Below are positions 1 through 7,044 of a DNA stretch of 32,499 bases, in pieces. The position numbers were made by a program, and so were the translations under genes. Source of the stretch: Actinomycetota bacterium. Its GTDB lineage: Bacteria > Actinomycetota > Thermoleophilia > UBA2241. Numbering within the stretch: position 1 is the stretch's first letter; each line of letters begins with the position of its first letter. Where the stretch lies: the NCBI GenBank assembly GCA_012514235.1, contig JAAZAR010000074.1, positions 1 to 32,499 of the forward strand, given 5' to 3'. The notes beneath the pieces are model-generated. The model worked only from the letters and a program-made list of their open reading frames with translations, searched no databases and was not told where the DNA came from.

Positions 1-680
1 AGTTCGTCGCCTTCGGCGGCGACGGCGGCACCTACGACATCGGCCTGCAGTCGCTCTCCGGCGCCATGGAGCGCGGCCACCAGATGCTCTACGTCTGCTA
101 CGACAACGGCGCCTACATGAACACCGGGTTCCAGCGCTCCGGCGCCACGCCGGTGGGCGCCTGGACAACGACCAGCCCGGTCGGCAAGGCCGAGGCCGGC
201 AAGCTCCAGCACCGCAAGAACCTCACCGACATCATGATCGCCCACGAGCTCGGCTACGTGGCCCAGGCCTCGCCGCACGACCCGCGAGACCTCGTCCGCA
301 AGTCGGCCAAGGCGCTGGACACGCCGGGCGCCACGTTCATCAACGTCCTGGCGCCCTGCCCCCGCGGCTGGCGCGCGGACGGCGCGGAGACCGTCGCCCT
401 CGCCCGCGAGGCCGTGGAGACCTGCTACTGGCCGCTCTTCGAGGTCGTGGACGGTGAGTACCGGCTCACGTACCGGCCGCGCTACAAGAAGCCGCTCATC
501 CCGTGGCTCAAGAAGCAGGGGCGGTTCGCGCACCTCTTCAAGCCCGGCAACGAGGAGACCTTGCTCAACCTCGAGGCCTGGGTGGATCACGAGTGGGAGA
601 AGCTGCTCAAGAAGTGCGGCGAGCCCAGCGAGGCCGAGTGGCAGGAGTACCAGCAGGCGCAGGGTTGCCTGCTGCGCTAG
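1..680 (+). CDS. porB: Pyruvate/2-oxoacid:ferredoxin oxidoreductase beta subunit, 3' part
   Basis: Partial gene cut by the left edge; the frame is open from base 3 and ends at TAG 678-680, giving about 225 C-terminal residues. The visible part starts inside the thiamine-pyrophosphate site (GDGGTYDIG, then YDNGAYMNTG about 30 residues later), followed by the SGATPVGAWTTTSPVG stretch typical of PFOR beta chains. The family oxidatively decarboxylates pyruvate or a related 2-oxoacid to the acyl-CoA and reduces ferredoxin; the beta chain holds TPP and one 4Fe-4S cluster. The N-terminal cluster cysteines would lie outside the window. The remaining C-terminal length fits a normal beta subunit of about 300 residues. 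Reduced ferredoxin from this enzyme could be a partner of the HdrA operon at the other end. Pyruvate specificity is inferred; another 2-oxoacid is possible. Confidence 0.9.
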   Translation, partial: FVAFGGDGGTYDIGLQSLSGAMERGHQMLYVCYDNGAYMNTGFQRSGATPVGAWTTTSPVGKAEAGKLQHRKNLTDIMIAHELGYVAQASPHDPRDLVRKSAKALDTPGATFINVLAPCPRGWRADGAETVALAREAVETCYWPLFEVVDGEYRLTYRPRYKKPLIPWLKKQGRFAHLFKPGNEETLLNLEAWVDHEWEKLLKKCGEPSEAEWQEYQQAQGCLLR

Positions 681-702
681 GCTGAGCACGGCTACCAGCT
701 GA

Positions 703-744
703 ACGCCGGTAGGGGCGGGCCTCAGGGCCCGCCCCTACCGGCGT
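703..744. terminator. Long perfect palindrome after the PFOR gene
   Basis: A 19-bp perfect inverted repeat (703-721 pairing with 726-744) with a 4-base TCAG loop begins 22 bases after the PFOR stop. The arms contain GTAGGGGCGGG and its complement. No T-tract follows, so it is not a textbook intrinsic terminator, but its strength and position suggest a transcription end or mRNA-protecting element. It could equally be one copy of a dispersed palindromic (REP-like) repeat. Confidence 0.6.
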
Positions 745-828
745 ACGGGGCCGGCCGGCGGACGGCGGCGCCCGGCCACTCGGAGGCGCCGCCCGCGCCG
801 CCCCGAGGGCCGTCAGGCGGCGTCGCGG

Positions 829-834
829 TACAAT
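829..834 (+). promoter_or_regulatory. Candidate -10 element for the 862 gene
   Basis: TACAAT at 829-834 lies 27 bases before the GTG start at 862 and is followed by an SD-like AGAGGA at 851-856. No convincing -35 box is visible at the usual distance, so this rests on the -10 element and position only. Confidence 0.35.
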
Positions 835-861
835 CGGGACACCCGACCCGAGAGGACCACC

Positions 862-1509
862 GTGGACCGAGCCGAAGCGCGGCGCCGGCGGCGCCGCAAG
901 GGGCACATCCGCCTCGCCGTCGCTGCAGCCGTCCTGGCCGCCGTCATCGTGGCGATCGTGCTGCTCGTCCATGGCTGCGGCGGCGACGAGACTGCCGGCG
1001 GCGGCGCGGAGACGGCCTCGCCTCGGGCGACGGCGGCCGCCGACGTCGCCGCCTCGCCGGACGCGACGAATTCGCCCCGCCCGGTCGCCACCAAGCCGCC
1101 GCTCGTCGGGTTGGGCGACACCGTGCGGTTCGAGACGCCCGAGGGCGCCGTGGTCCGCGTGACCGTGGACGGGTACGCGGACCCGGGCGACGCGCCGGCA
1201 GGAGCGACCGCCGATCCCGGCGAACGCCTCGTGAGTCTGGAGCTCAGCGTGAGACCCGAGGGAGCGTCGAAGGCCGAGGTCTCGCTGCCATTCGCCAAGG
1301 CCGAGTCCTTCTTGTTGATCGCAGAGGACGACAGCCTGACGATCGCCCAGCTCGCCGGAGGCGACCTTCTGGGCGCCGCACTCCCGCCCGGAGAGACCGT
1401 GACGACGACGCTCGCCTTCTCCGTGGGACAGTCGCCGCCGGTGCGCTTCGTCTGCACGCCGGTGAAAGGCTCGGTGCCCGCCTCGGCCACCTGGAAGCTG
1501 GTCAAGTAG
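862..1509 (+). CDS. Membrane-anchored or lipoprotein with DUF4352-like domain
   Basis: A 215-residue protein starting at GTG 862, with AGAGGA 5 bases upstream. It has a very basic N-terminus (RRRRRR), one hydrophobic helix at about residues 17-36, then VHGCGG, a Thr/Ala/Pro-rich spacer to about residue 75, and a C-terminal beta-rich domain beginning VGLGDTVRFETPEG. A short anchor, low-complexity spacer and beta-sandwich domain is the layout of DUF4352 extracellular proteins. The Cys after the helix could be lipidated, but His at -2 makes a poor lipobox, so a simple transmembrane anchor is as likely. The function of this family is not known. It converges on the YdcF-like gene with 27 bases between stops. 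Confidence 0.6.
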   Translation: MDRAEARRRRRRKGHIRLAVAAAVLAAVIVAIVLLVHGCGGDETAGGGAETASPRATAAADVAASPDATNSPRPVATKPPLVGLGDTVRFETPEGAVVRVTVDGYADPGDAPAGATADPGERLVSLELSVRPEGASKAEVSLPFAKAESFLLIAEDDSLTIAQLAGGDLLGAALPPGETVTTTLAFSVGQSPPVRFVCTPVKGSVPASATWKLVK

Positions 1510-1536
1510 CCGGGAGCGGTCGCCTCCGGCCGCGGC

Positions 1537-2697
1537 TCAGCGGACGACGGCCCTCAGGTAGTACAGCCAGAACGCCGGGATCTCGCGCGCCACGAACGTC
1601 GGCGTCTGCGGGATCGGCGAGGACGTGCCCGCAGGGACGGTGAGCACGTCCCATCCCGCGCGCTGGTACGCCAGCTTGATGCGCGGCAGGTGGTAGAACT
1701 GGCTCACGGCGAGGACCGTCGTCCAGCCCTCGCCGCCGAAGAACGGCATCGTGTTGCGCACCGTCGCATCGGTGTTCACGCCGGCCGAGTCGACGACGAT
1801 GCGCTCGGCGGGGACCCCCTCCTCGATAGCCACATCCCTCATCACCATGGCCTCGTTGAAGCCGCTGTCCCCCACACCGCCGGAGACGACCAGGTGGTCG
1901 ACGAGGCCGTCACGGTACAGGTCCACGGCGGTGGTCATGCGGTCCCTGAGGGACGTCGACAGATGCCCGTCGCCGTGCACCTGGGCCCCGAAGACGACCA
2001 CGGCGTCCGCGGCGCGCCGGTAGTCGGAGTTGCCGAAGAAGAACACCTGGGCGACGGGGAAGGCGAGGACGCAGGCCGACGCGGTCACGACGAGCACGGC
2101 GGCCGCGAGGAGCCGCCGGCGCGGCTGCGCCGGCGGCCGCAGCGCGGCCCACGCCACGAACGCGAGGACGGCGCAGACGACGAATGACAGCGGGACGGGC
2201 ACGCCAGGCTCCACGAGCCCGTCCCGCCATACCCGGTAGAACTCCGCGCCGTTCCAGGCCGTGACGGCGGCGAAGGCCAGGACGAGAGCAAGGGTGGGCC
2301 AGCGCCGCCACGGGCGCATCCGCGGCACGACGGCGTAGCCGAGCAGCGCCGCGGCGAGCACGGCGAGCACCACCTCGCCGGCCAGGCGACCGACGACCGG
2401 CACGGCCACCCACCAGATGGTGAAGTCGGCCTGCGCGTGGCGCAGCGACCCCACCACGCTCGCCAGGGTGAAGCCGCCGATGAAGAGGGCGAAGCCCCGG
2501 GCGACGGCGGCCAAGGCCCAGTTTCGAGCTTTGGGAGAGGCGGGCGTCGCGTCCGGGGCCGACGTCTCGGCTGGAGCAGGCGTCGCGGCCGGATCGGGCT
2601 GAGGGGCCGCGGGGACGGGCTCCTGCCCGGTGCCGGCCTCCAGAGGAGGACCCGGCGTCCCTGCGGCGGCCCCGCGCGGTCCGGCGTCCGTGCCCAT
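1537..2697 (-). CDS. YdcF/SanA-type (DUF218) membrane protein
   Basis: 386 residues from ATG 2697. An in-frame GTG at 2706 overlaps the candidate -10 element TACAGT (2710-2705), so ATG 2697 with a leaderless message is preferred. The first 55 or so residues are Pro/Ala-rich and probably disordered. About five hydrophobic helices follow (roughly residues 60-82, 95-124, 134-149, 168-185, 196-221). The C-terminal DUF218 domain begins DAVVVFGAQV and contains DHLVVSGGVG, RIVVDSAGVNTDATV and VSQFYHLPRIKLAYQRAG, which are family hallmarks. E. coli relatives SanA and YdcF are linked to envelope barrier function and nucleotide binding; the exact reaction is not established. A 21-bp tandem repeat lies immediately upstream. 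Confidence 0.85.
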   Translation of the reverse strand: MGTDAGPRGAAAGTPGPPLEAGTGQEPVPAAPQPDPAATPAPAETSAPDATPASPKARNWALAAVARGFALFIGGFTLASVVGSLRHAQADFTIWWVAVPVVGRLAGEVVLAVLAAALLGYAVVPRMRPWRRWPTLALVLAFAAVTAWNGAEFYRVWRDGLVEPGVPVPLSFVVCAVLAFVAWAALRPPAQPRRRLLAAAVLVVTASACVLAFPVAQVFFFGNSDYRRAADAVVVFGAQVHGDGHLSTSLRDRMTTAVDLYRDGLVDHLVVSGGVGDSGFNEAMVMRDVAIEEGVPAERIVVDSAGVNTDATVRNTMPFFGGEGWTTVLAVSQFYHLPRIKLAYQRAGWDVLTVPAGTSSPIPQTPTFVAREIPAFWLYYLRAVVR

Positions 2698-2704
2698 GCG
2701 CCGC

Positions 2705-2710
2705 ACTGTA
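2705..2710 (-). promoter_or_regulatory. Extended -10 element, leaderless promoter of the YdcF-like gene
   Basis: On the minus strand TG-A-TACAGT ends 7 bases before ATG 2697, so transcription would start at or next to the A of the start codon. No SD sequence precedes the ATG (only GCGGCGC). The same geometry occurs before four other genes in this window. Confidence 0.5.
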
Positions 2711-2717
2711 TCACGCC

Positions 2718-2774
2718 GGCGCGCGAGTCCTGATGGTCGGCGCGCGAGTCCTGATGGTCGGCGCGCGAGTCCTG
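2718..2774. repeat. 21-bp tandem direct repeat, 2.7 copies
   Basis: Two identical full copies (2718-2738 and 2739-2759) and a third copy matching the first 15 bases (2760-2774). On the minus strand the core reads GACTCGCGCGCC separated by GACCATCAG. It sits just upstream of the leaderless promoter of the YdcF-like gene, where -35 and activator contacts would fall. It is too short, and its copies are contiguous without spacers, so it is not CRISPR. It could be a protein-binding array or simple slippage. Confidence 0.85.
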
Positions 2775-2836
2775 GACGCCGCGCGGCGACCTGACCGGAC
2801 GAGGCGAGAAGCGCCCCGGCCGGCCCGCCGCACAGG

Positions 2837-2911
2837 TCAGGCGGCGGAGAGATACCGCTGCGCCGCCGCTGCCGCCGTCGAGCCTTCGGCCACGGCGGTC
2901 GCGATCATCCT
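2837..2911 (-). pseudogene. Out-of-frame 3' end of the flavoprotein reductase gene
   Basis: Reading the minus strand from 2911 to the TGA at 2839-2837, one frame over from the upstream gene, gives RMIATAVAEGSTAAAAAQ followed by RYLSA and stop. Type 2 ferredoxin-NADP reductases normally continue after YPGKV with a helix of the form K/R-x-IA-x-GF-x-EG-x-x-A. The expected C-terminus is therefore present but in another frame; one base is missing between 2911 and 2912. This is either a real inactivating or trimming mutation or a sequencing or assembly error. Confidence 0.75.
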
Positions 2912-3765
2912 ACCTTGCCCGGGTACGTCGCGAAGTCACCGACCGCGTACACCCCGGGCACGTTGGTCTCCATGGCGCTGTCGACCTCGATCTTGGCGCC
3001 GCTCAGCCCAAGCCCCCAGCGCGCGAACCCGGAGAGATCGGGCACCTGGCCGATGCTCACCAGGGCGAGATCGGCCGGCAACTCCACCGTGGATTCGTCG
3101 GGGCGGGCGACGACGACGCTCTCCAGGTGCTCCTCGCCCCTGAGGCCCACGACCTCGCCGTTGCTGACCACCTCGATGCCGGCCTCCGCGAACCGGTCCT
3201 GCGTGTGCGCGAAGGCCCTGAACTCGTCGCGCCGGCGGACGACCGTGACCTCGGCGACCTCGCTCAGCGAGAGCGCGGTGTCGAGCGCCGTGTCGCCGCC
3301 GCCGATGACGATCGCACGCTTCGCGCGTATGTCCTCGAGAGGCGGCAGCCGGTAGGCGAGACCCTTGCCGACGAACCTGTCCTCGTCGTCGATCCCCAGC
3401 CGCCGGGGGGTGAAGCGCCCCAGACCGAGAGCCAGGACGAGTGTTTTCGCGTCGTCCCGGCGCAGCGAACCGCGGATCTTGAAGCCGCCTTCATACGGCG
3501 TCACGTCCTCCACGGCGCGCCCCTCTCGCAGTTCGGCACCGAACTGCTCCGCCTGGTCGGCCAAGCGGAGCGCCAGCTCCCGTGACGGAAGCGCCGGCTG
3601 CGTCGGGAAGTTGCTGACCGGCTTGGTCGGATACAGATGGATGAGCTGGCCACCGAAGGCCTCGGCCTCGTAGACGACGGCGCCGAGGCCGCGCAGGCCG
3701 GCGAACATGGCGGTCGCCAGACCCGCCGGCCCGCCGCCGACGATCGCGATGTCGTACGTGCTCAT
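2905..3765 (-). CDS. Ferredoxin-NADP reductase / thioredoxin reductase-like flavoprotein, frameshifted at 3' end
   Basis: 286 residues from ATG 3765 to an early TGA at 2907-2905. It has the FAD motif GGGPAG at residues 10-15, GGQLIHLYPTKPVSNFP in the FAD domain, a second dinucleotide motif IGGGDTALD for NADPH, and the FAD-closing GDFATYPGKV at the very end. The CxxC redox pair of true thioredoxin reductases is missing, which points to the type 2 ferredoxin (or flavodoxin)-NADP reductase family (YumC-like, about 330 residues). The frame breaks directly after YPGKV; the missing C-terminal helix is encoded one frame over (2837-2911), so the intact protein would be about 308 residues. It would move electrons between NADPH and ferredoxin in the cytoplasm. 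No strong SD is apparent beyond AGGGAG upstream of the ATG. Confidence 0.85.
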   Translation of the reverse strand: MSTYDIAIVGGGPAGLATAMFAGLRGLGAVVYEAEAFGGQLIHLYPTKPVSNFPTQPALPSRELALRLADQAEQFGAELREGRAVEDVTPYEGGFKIRGSLRRDDAKTLVLALGLGRFTPRRLGIDDEDRFVGKGLAYRLPPLEDIRAKRAIVIGGGDTALDTALSLSEVAEVTVVRRRDEFRAFAHTQDRFAEAGIEVVSNGEVVGLRGEEHLESVVVARPDESTVELPADLALVSIGQVPDLSGFARWGLGLSGAKIEVDSAMETNVPGVYAVGDFATYPGKVG

Positions 3766-3806
3766 GTGCGGCTCCCTTGTCCGGTGTCACAGCGAGCGTT
3801 CCCCTA

Positions 3807-3830
3807 TTTCGTGTGGCCGCACACACGAAA
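3807..3830 (-). terminator. Stem-loop after the MFS gene
   Basis: A 9-bp perfect inverted repeat (TTTCGTGTG at 3807-3815, complement at 3822-3830) with a 6-base loop lies 28 bases downstream of the MFS stop and 42 bases upstream of the flavoprotein start. It may end MFS transcription or act as an operator for the reductase gene. There is no T-run on the minus strand. Confidence 0.4.
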
Positions 3831-3858
3831 CCACTCAGCGATGCCGGGCGGCGTCCGC

Positions 3859-5211
3859 TCAGGCGGCGCGGTCCGCGCCGCCTGCCGACGCCGGCGCGTC
3901 GCCCGGCACGCACTGACCGGTCGGCTCCGGGCCGAAGCAGCCCGCCGACTCCACCTCCAGGCCGGGCTCCTCCCCGATCCCGGCGGGCTCCGCCGGCTGC
4001 GCCCGCTCCGCCCGCCGCGCCACGCCCAGCAGCGGCACCGCCAGCACCTGGGTGGCGCCACCGACGAGCCAGGCGAACGGGATCGACACGGCCTGGGAGA
4101 GCCAGCCGAGCCCGACCTGGCCCACGGAGGACCCGCCGTCGCCGAACAGCGCGTCCAGCGAGATGATCGTCGCGCGCTGCTGCGACGGGATGCGCGCGTT
4201 GAGCCACCCCTGCTTGACCGGCAGGGTGATGCCGAAGGCGATCGTCGAGACGAGGTAGAGCGGCACCGCGACCCAGAACTGCTGCACCAGCGCGGCGCCG
4301 ACGATGCTCGCCGTCGTCACCCCGCTGGCGACCATGAGGATGAGGCCGCGGTCCGGCACCCAGGCGACGATCCTCCCCACCAGCGCGTTGCCGACGATCT
4401 GGGTGACGCCGACGAGGGCGGCGATCACGCCCGTCACCCACACGAGATCCTGGCCGAGCAGGTCGAGGAAGTACTTCTGCCACGAGTAGAAGCCGTACAT
4501 GAAGAACACGCCCTGCACGAGCGAGGCGAACATGATGAACCGCACCGCCCGGTCGTTCAGTCCGTAGACGACGCCGGCCCGGGCAATGCGCCTCGTCTCC
4601 GTGCCGAACGTGCGGACCGTGAGCGGCCGCGCCACGAACCCGAGGTCGCGCATCACGAGCAGCCCGAGCAGGAAGGCGGGCACCAGTACCACAGCCCGCA
4701 CGACATAGGGCACCCAGAGGTCCAGCTGCCCGAGGAACCCTCCGAACGTCGTCCCGACCAGCATGAACACACCGAACACGATCCCGTAGCGGGCGAACAC
4801 GGGCTCGAGACGTCCCTCGTACCCCACCGAGTGCAGCGCATCCACCATCCATGCGTCGACGGCGCCCGTGTAGAAGGTGTAGCCGATGCCGAGCAGCGAG
4901 GAGGCCGCAGCGAAGGGCCACACGCCGTACCCCGCCAAGCCGAAGCCGACGTAGAGCAGCGTCGAGACCAGGATGATGCCGACGGCGATGAGGTACGACG
5001 AGCGTCGCCCGAGCGTGTCGGCCACCACTCCCGTCGGCACCTCGAAGATGACCTGCGTCACCGTGTAAGCGGCGTTGACGAGCATCACCTGGAAGATGTC
5101 GAGGCCAACGGACAGCAGGAACAGCGTGTTGACGCCCCAGATGAGGGACTGCGCCAGCGTGGTCGTCGCGGCGATGCCGTAGTACGTACGGAGGATGCGC
5201 GTGGCGTCCAT
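3859..5211 (-). CDS. MFS transporter
   Basis: 450 residues from ATG 5211, with AGGGAAGAG about 8-15 bases upstream. The chain is almost entirely hydrophobic helices to about residue 385, consistent with 12 transmembrane segments. The major-facilitator loop 2-3 signature is visible as GVVADTLGRRSS after the second helix, and a related GRIVAWVPDRG follows the second half's corresponding helices. The protein ends with a roughly 60-residue Ala/Gly/Pro/Glu-rich cytoplasmic tail. MFS proteins of this kind exchange small solutes or export drugs by ion coupling; nothing in the sequence identifies the substrate. Neighbouring genes are not metabolically informative. Confidence 0.85.
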   Translation of the reverse strand: MDATRILRTYYGIAATTTLAQSLIWGVNTLFLLSVGLDIFQVMLVNAAYTVTQVIFEVPTGVVADTLGRRSSYLIAVGIILVSTLLYVGFGLAGYGVWPFAAASSLLGIGYTFYTGAVDAWMVDALHSVGYEGRLEPVFARYGIVFGVFMLVGTTFGGFLGQLDLWVPYVVRAVVLVPAFLLGLLVMRDLGFVARPLTVRTFGTETRRIARAGVVYGLNDRAVRFIMFASLVQGVFFMYGFYSWQKYFLDLLGQDLVWVTGVIAALVGVTQIVGNALVGRIVAWVPDRGLILMVASGVTTASIVGAALVQQFWVAVPLYLVSTIAFGITLPVKQGWLNARIPSQQRATIISLDALFGDGGSSVGQVGLGWLSQAVSIPFAWLVGGATQVLAVPLLGVARRAERAQPAEPAGIGEEPGLEVESAGCFGPEPTGQCVPGDAPASAGGADRAA

Positions 5212-5291
5212 GGCCCGACTCTTCCCTGCTCGCGACGCGGCGACGCGTCAGACCGTCTCGCGGGAGTCGTGGGGTCGGCGAGAGGCGAGGA

Positions 5292-5336
5292 CGGAGCCGC
5301 TACGGTCGCCGCCGCGCGGCGACCGTAGCGGCTCCG
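5292..5336 (-). terminator. Strong hairpin overlapping the end of the SGNH gene
   Basis: A 21-bp perfect inverted repeat (5292-5312 pairing with 5316-5336) around a 3-base loop. The TAG stop of the SGNH-like gene (5302-5300) lies inside one arm, and the last dozen residues of the protein are encoded by the hairpin. It is the likely transcription end for the SGNH-like gene and separates it from the MFS gene downstream on the same strand. No T-tract is present. Confidence 0.6.
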
Positions 5337-6307
5337 ATGCCGACCGCATCGTCCTTGGGGAGCAGCTCGACCACCGCGTCGCTGAGACGCGACTGCCAGA
5401 CGCGCGTCCCCGGCGGCAGGAGGTGCATGAGGTCCCAGTAGAACGACGTCGGCAGCGGGGTCGGCCTCTGGAGCGAGAGATAGGGCACGCCGTAGCGCGC
5501 GGCCAGTCTGCGCAGGCCGGCGCGGTAGCTGCGCCTGGGCCTGTCCAGCCCATGGCGCACGAGGCGGACGTCAAGGGGCAACTCGACGAGCACCGGGAGC
5601 AGCCCCCGGTCCTTGCAGAGGACGAGCAGCTTCGCCACGGCGCGCAGGTTGGCCCGGCGCCAGCGGCGGAAGCCGGCCCAGCGCCGGTCCATCCAGCGCG
5701 GCACGAGCCCGCGCTTGTGGGCCAGGGGCAGCGGCGGCCGGCCGGCGTACAGGTGCTGCGACCAGGGGTGGACGATGGCCGCCTGGCCGGAGGTCAGCGG
5801 CTCCATCGCCGCCGGCCGCTGGCGCACCGGCCGGCCGATGAACCTGCTGAGCCCGACGCCGACCAGCGCGATGCCGGGCGGCCTCCCGGCTTCTCTCCCC
5901 GGCATGGCAGCCACGAGTTGCCGGTCCATGCGGAACGTCTGGCTGTGGCTGGCCATGGTGAACGCGACGACGGCCGTGGTCTTGCCGGCTGCCGCGGCCC
6001 GCCGCCGCAGCTGGCGCGTCCAGCGCGAGTCGCGCACCGTGGACTCGCGCGCGGTCGAATCGCCGAAGCAGAAGACCAGCGTCCCCCGCGGAGGACGCTC
6101 CTGCACCAGACGGACGACCTCCCACGCGTGCCGCCACTCCCCGACGCGCTCGTCGGCGGCAGCAGACGGCGCGAGCGTCGCGAACGCCGGCACGAGAGCG
6201 AGCACCGCCCCCACGGCGACCAGCACGGTCCGCAACGACCGTCGGGCCCGGGGGCGGCGCACGTGACCACGCGCGCCGTGGTGGACTGCAGGATGCCGAG
6301 TGCTCAC
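5300..6307 (-). CDS. Anchored SGNH-hydrolase-like protein
   Basis: 335 residues if translation starts at GTG 6307. The frame stays open upstream to 6412, but the region before 6307 is Arg/Gly-rich without family features, and a leaderless -10 element (TAGACT) sits 8 bases before this GTG. A basic segment and one hydrophobic helix at about residues 26-45 form a signal anchor. The block I motif FGDSTARE places Ser84 as a possible nucleophile, and WDLMH near the C-terminus (Asp292, His295) matches the block V DxxH. These are the SGNH/GDSL hydrolase landmarks, used on cell-envelope esters and acetyl groups. Substrate is unknown; the blocks between are diverged. The start codon is the least certain part. 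Confidence 0.65.
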   Translation of the reverse strand: MSTRHPAVHHGARGHVRRPRARRSLRTVLVAVGAVLALVPAFATLAPSAAADERVGEWRHAWEVVRLVQERPPRGTLVFCFGDSTARESTVRDSRWTRQLRRRAAAAGKTTAVVAFTMASHSQTFRMDRQLVAAMPGREAGRPPGIALVGVGLSRFIGRPVRQRPAAMEPLTSGQAAIVHPWSQHLYAGRPPLPLAHKRGLVPRWMDRRWAGFRRWRRANLRAVAKLLVLCKDRGLLPVLVELPLDVRLVRHGLDRPRRSYRAGLRRLAARYGVPYLSLQRPTPLPTSFYWDLMHLLPPGTRVWQSRLSDAVVELLPKDDAVGIGAATVAARRRP

Positions 6308-6315
6308 GGCGCGCG

Positions 6316-6321
6316 AGTCTA
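6316..6321 (-). promoter_or_regulatory. Leaderless -10 element of the SGNH-like gene
   Basis: Minus-strand TAGACT ends 8 bases before GTG 6307, with no SD between them. This supports GTG 6307 as the start. The spacer contains the same 12-mer GACTCGCGCGCC that is repeated upstream of the YdcF-like gene. Confidence 0.4.
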
Positions 6322-6414
6322 TCGCGCCGCCTGCACACGTCGACGCGGCCCCCTGTCGACGACGGCCCTCCCTCCGTCGGGCCGCCCCTCCGCCCCGCTC
6401 GCACCACCACACTG

Positions 6415-6443
6415 TTGACCCCGGTCGAGTAGCGAGGGACTAT
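6415..6443 (+). promoter_or_regulatory. Candidate promoter of nrfHA
   Basis: TTGACC at 6415-6420 is a good -35 box. GACTAT at 6438-6443 after a 17-base spacer is a weak -10 box. The nrfH start is 90 bases downstream. I see no clear FNR- or NarL-type site in the leader. Confidence 0.4.
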
Positions 6444-6533
6444 GGGCACGTCGAGCGGCAGGGGACGAGCGCGGCGACCGGGGGACCGGCGTGACCAGCG
6501 CGGGGACCGGACCGGCCGCCTGCGCGGAGGAGC

Positions 6534-7034
6534 ATGGGGGAAGATACACGCACAGATGCCGGACGAGCGCCTCGCCGCGCTCCGCGGGTCCTGGCGCTCG
6601 TCCTCGCAGTGCTCGTCGGCGTCCTCCTCGGCGCCGGGGTGTTCACGTTCGCCTACGCCGAGGGGCTCTCCTACCTCAGCAGCGACCCCGCCGCCTGCGT
6701 CAACTGCCACATCATGAACGAGCAGTACGACGGCTGGATCAAGGGCCCGCACAAGGACGTGGCCACGTGCAACGACTGCCACGTGCCCCACGCGCTGCTC
6801 TCCAAGTACGTGGCCAAGGCGCGCAACGGCTGGCACCACTCGTCCGCCTTCACGTTGCAGGACTTCGACGAACCCATCCGCATCAAGCCCGTCAACGCCG
6901 CCGTGCTGGAACACAACTGCAGGACCTGTCATCGGGAGCTGGTCGCCGACATCAGCGGCCACTACGGCAGCGACGAGGAAGGTCCGGCGTGCACGCACTG
7001 TCACCGCGACGTGGGCCACGGCCCCAGCCGCTAG
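6534..7034 (+). CDS. nrfH: Cytochrome c nitrite reductase small subunit NrfH
   Basis: 166 residues from ATG 6534, preceded by GGAGGAG (close spacing). One membrane helix at about residues 18-41 is followed by four c-type heme motifs: CVNCH (55-59), CNDCH (79-83), CRTCH (129-133) and CTHCH (153-157). Met61, in a CxxCHxM arrangement at the first heme, is the unusual methionine ligand known from NrfH. The NapC/NirT-family protein takes electrons from menaquinol in the membrane and passes them to NrfA outside the cytoplasm. nrfA follows after 10 bases with its SD overlapping the nrfH stop, so the two form an operon. Length and motif spacing match the family. Confidence 0.95.
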   Translation: MGEDTRTDAGRAPRRAPRVLALVLAVLVGVLLGAGVFTFAYAEGLSYLSSDPAACVNCHIMNEQYDGWIKGPHKDVATCNDCHVPHALLSKYVAKARNGWHHSSAFTLQDFDEPIRIKPVNAAVLEHNCRTCHRELVADISGHYGSDEEGPACTHCHRDVGHGPSR

Positions 7035-7044
7035 GAGGAGCCCC

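Noticed and set aside
862..1509. Confident lipoprotein call
   Set aside because: The cysteine after the helix is preceded by VHG; His at -2 makes a poor lipobox, so a plain membrane anchor is left open.
2718..2774. CRISPR array
   Set aside because: The 21-bp units are contiguous with no spacers, and no cas gene is in the window.
2905..2915. Programmed ribosomal frameshift in the flavoprotein gene
   Set aside because: No slippery heptamer or SD-like stimulator is visible at the break; a deletion or sequencing error is simpler.
2905..3765. Thioredoxin reductase
   Set aside because: The FAD and NADPH motifs fit, but the CxxC redox pair is absent, so the ferredoxin-NADP reductase branch fits better.
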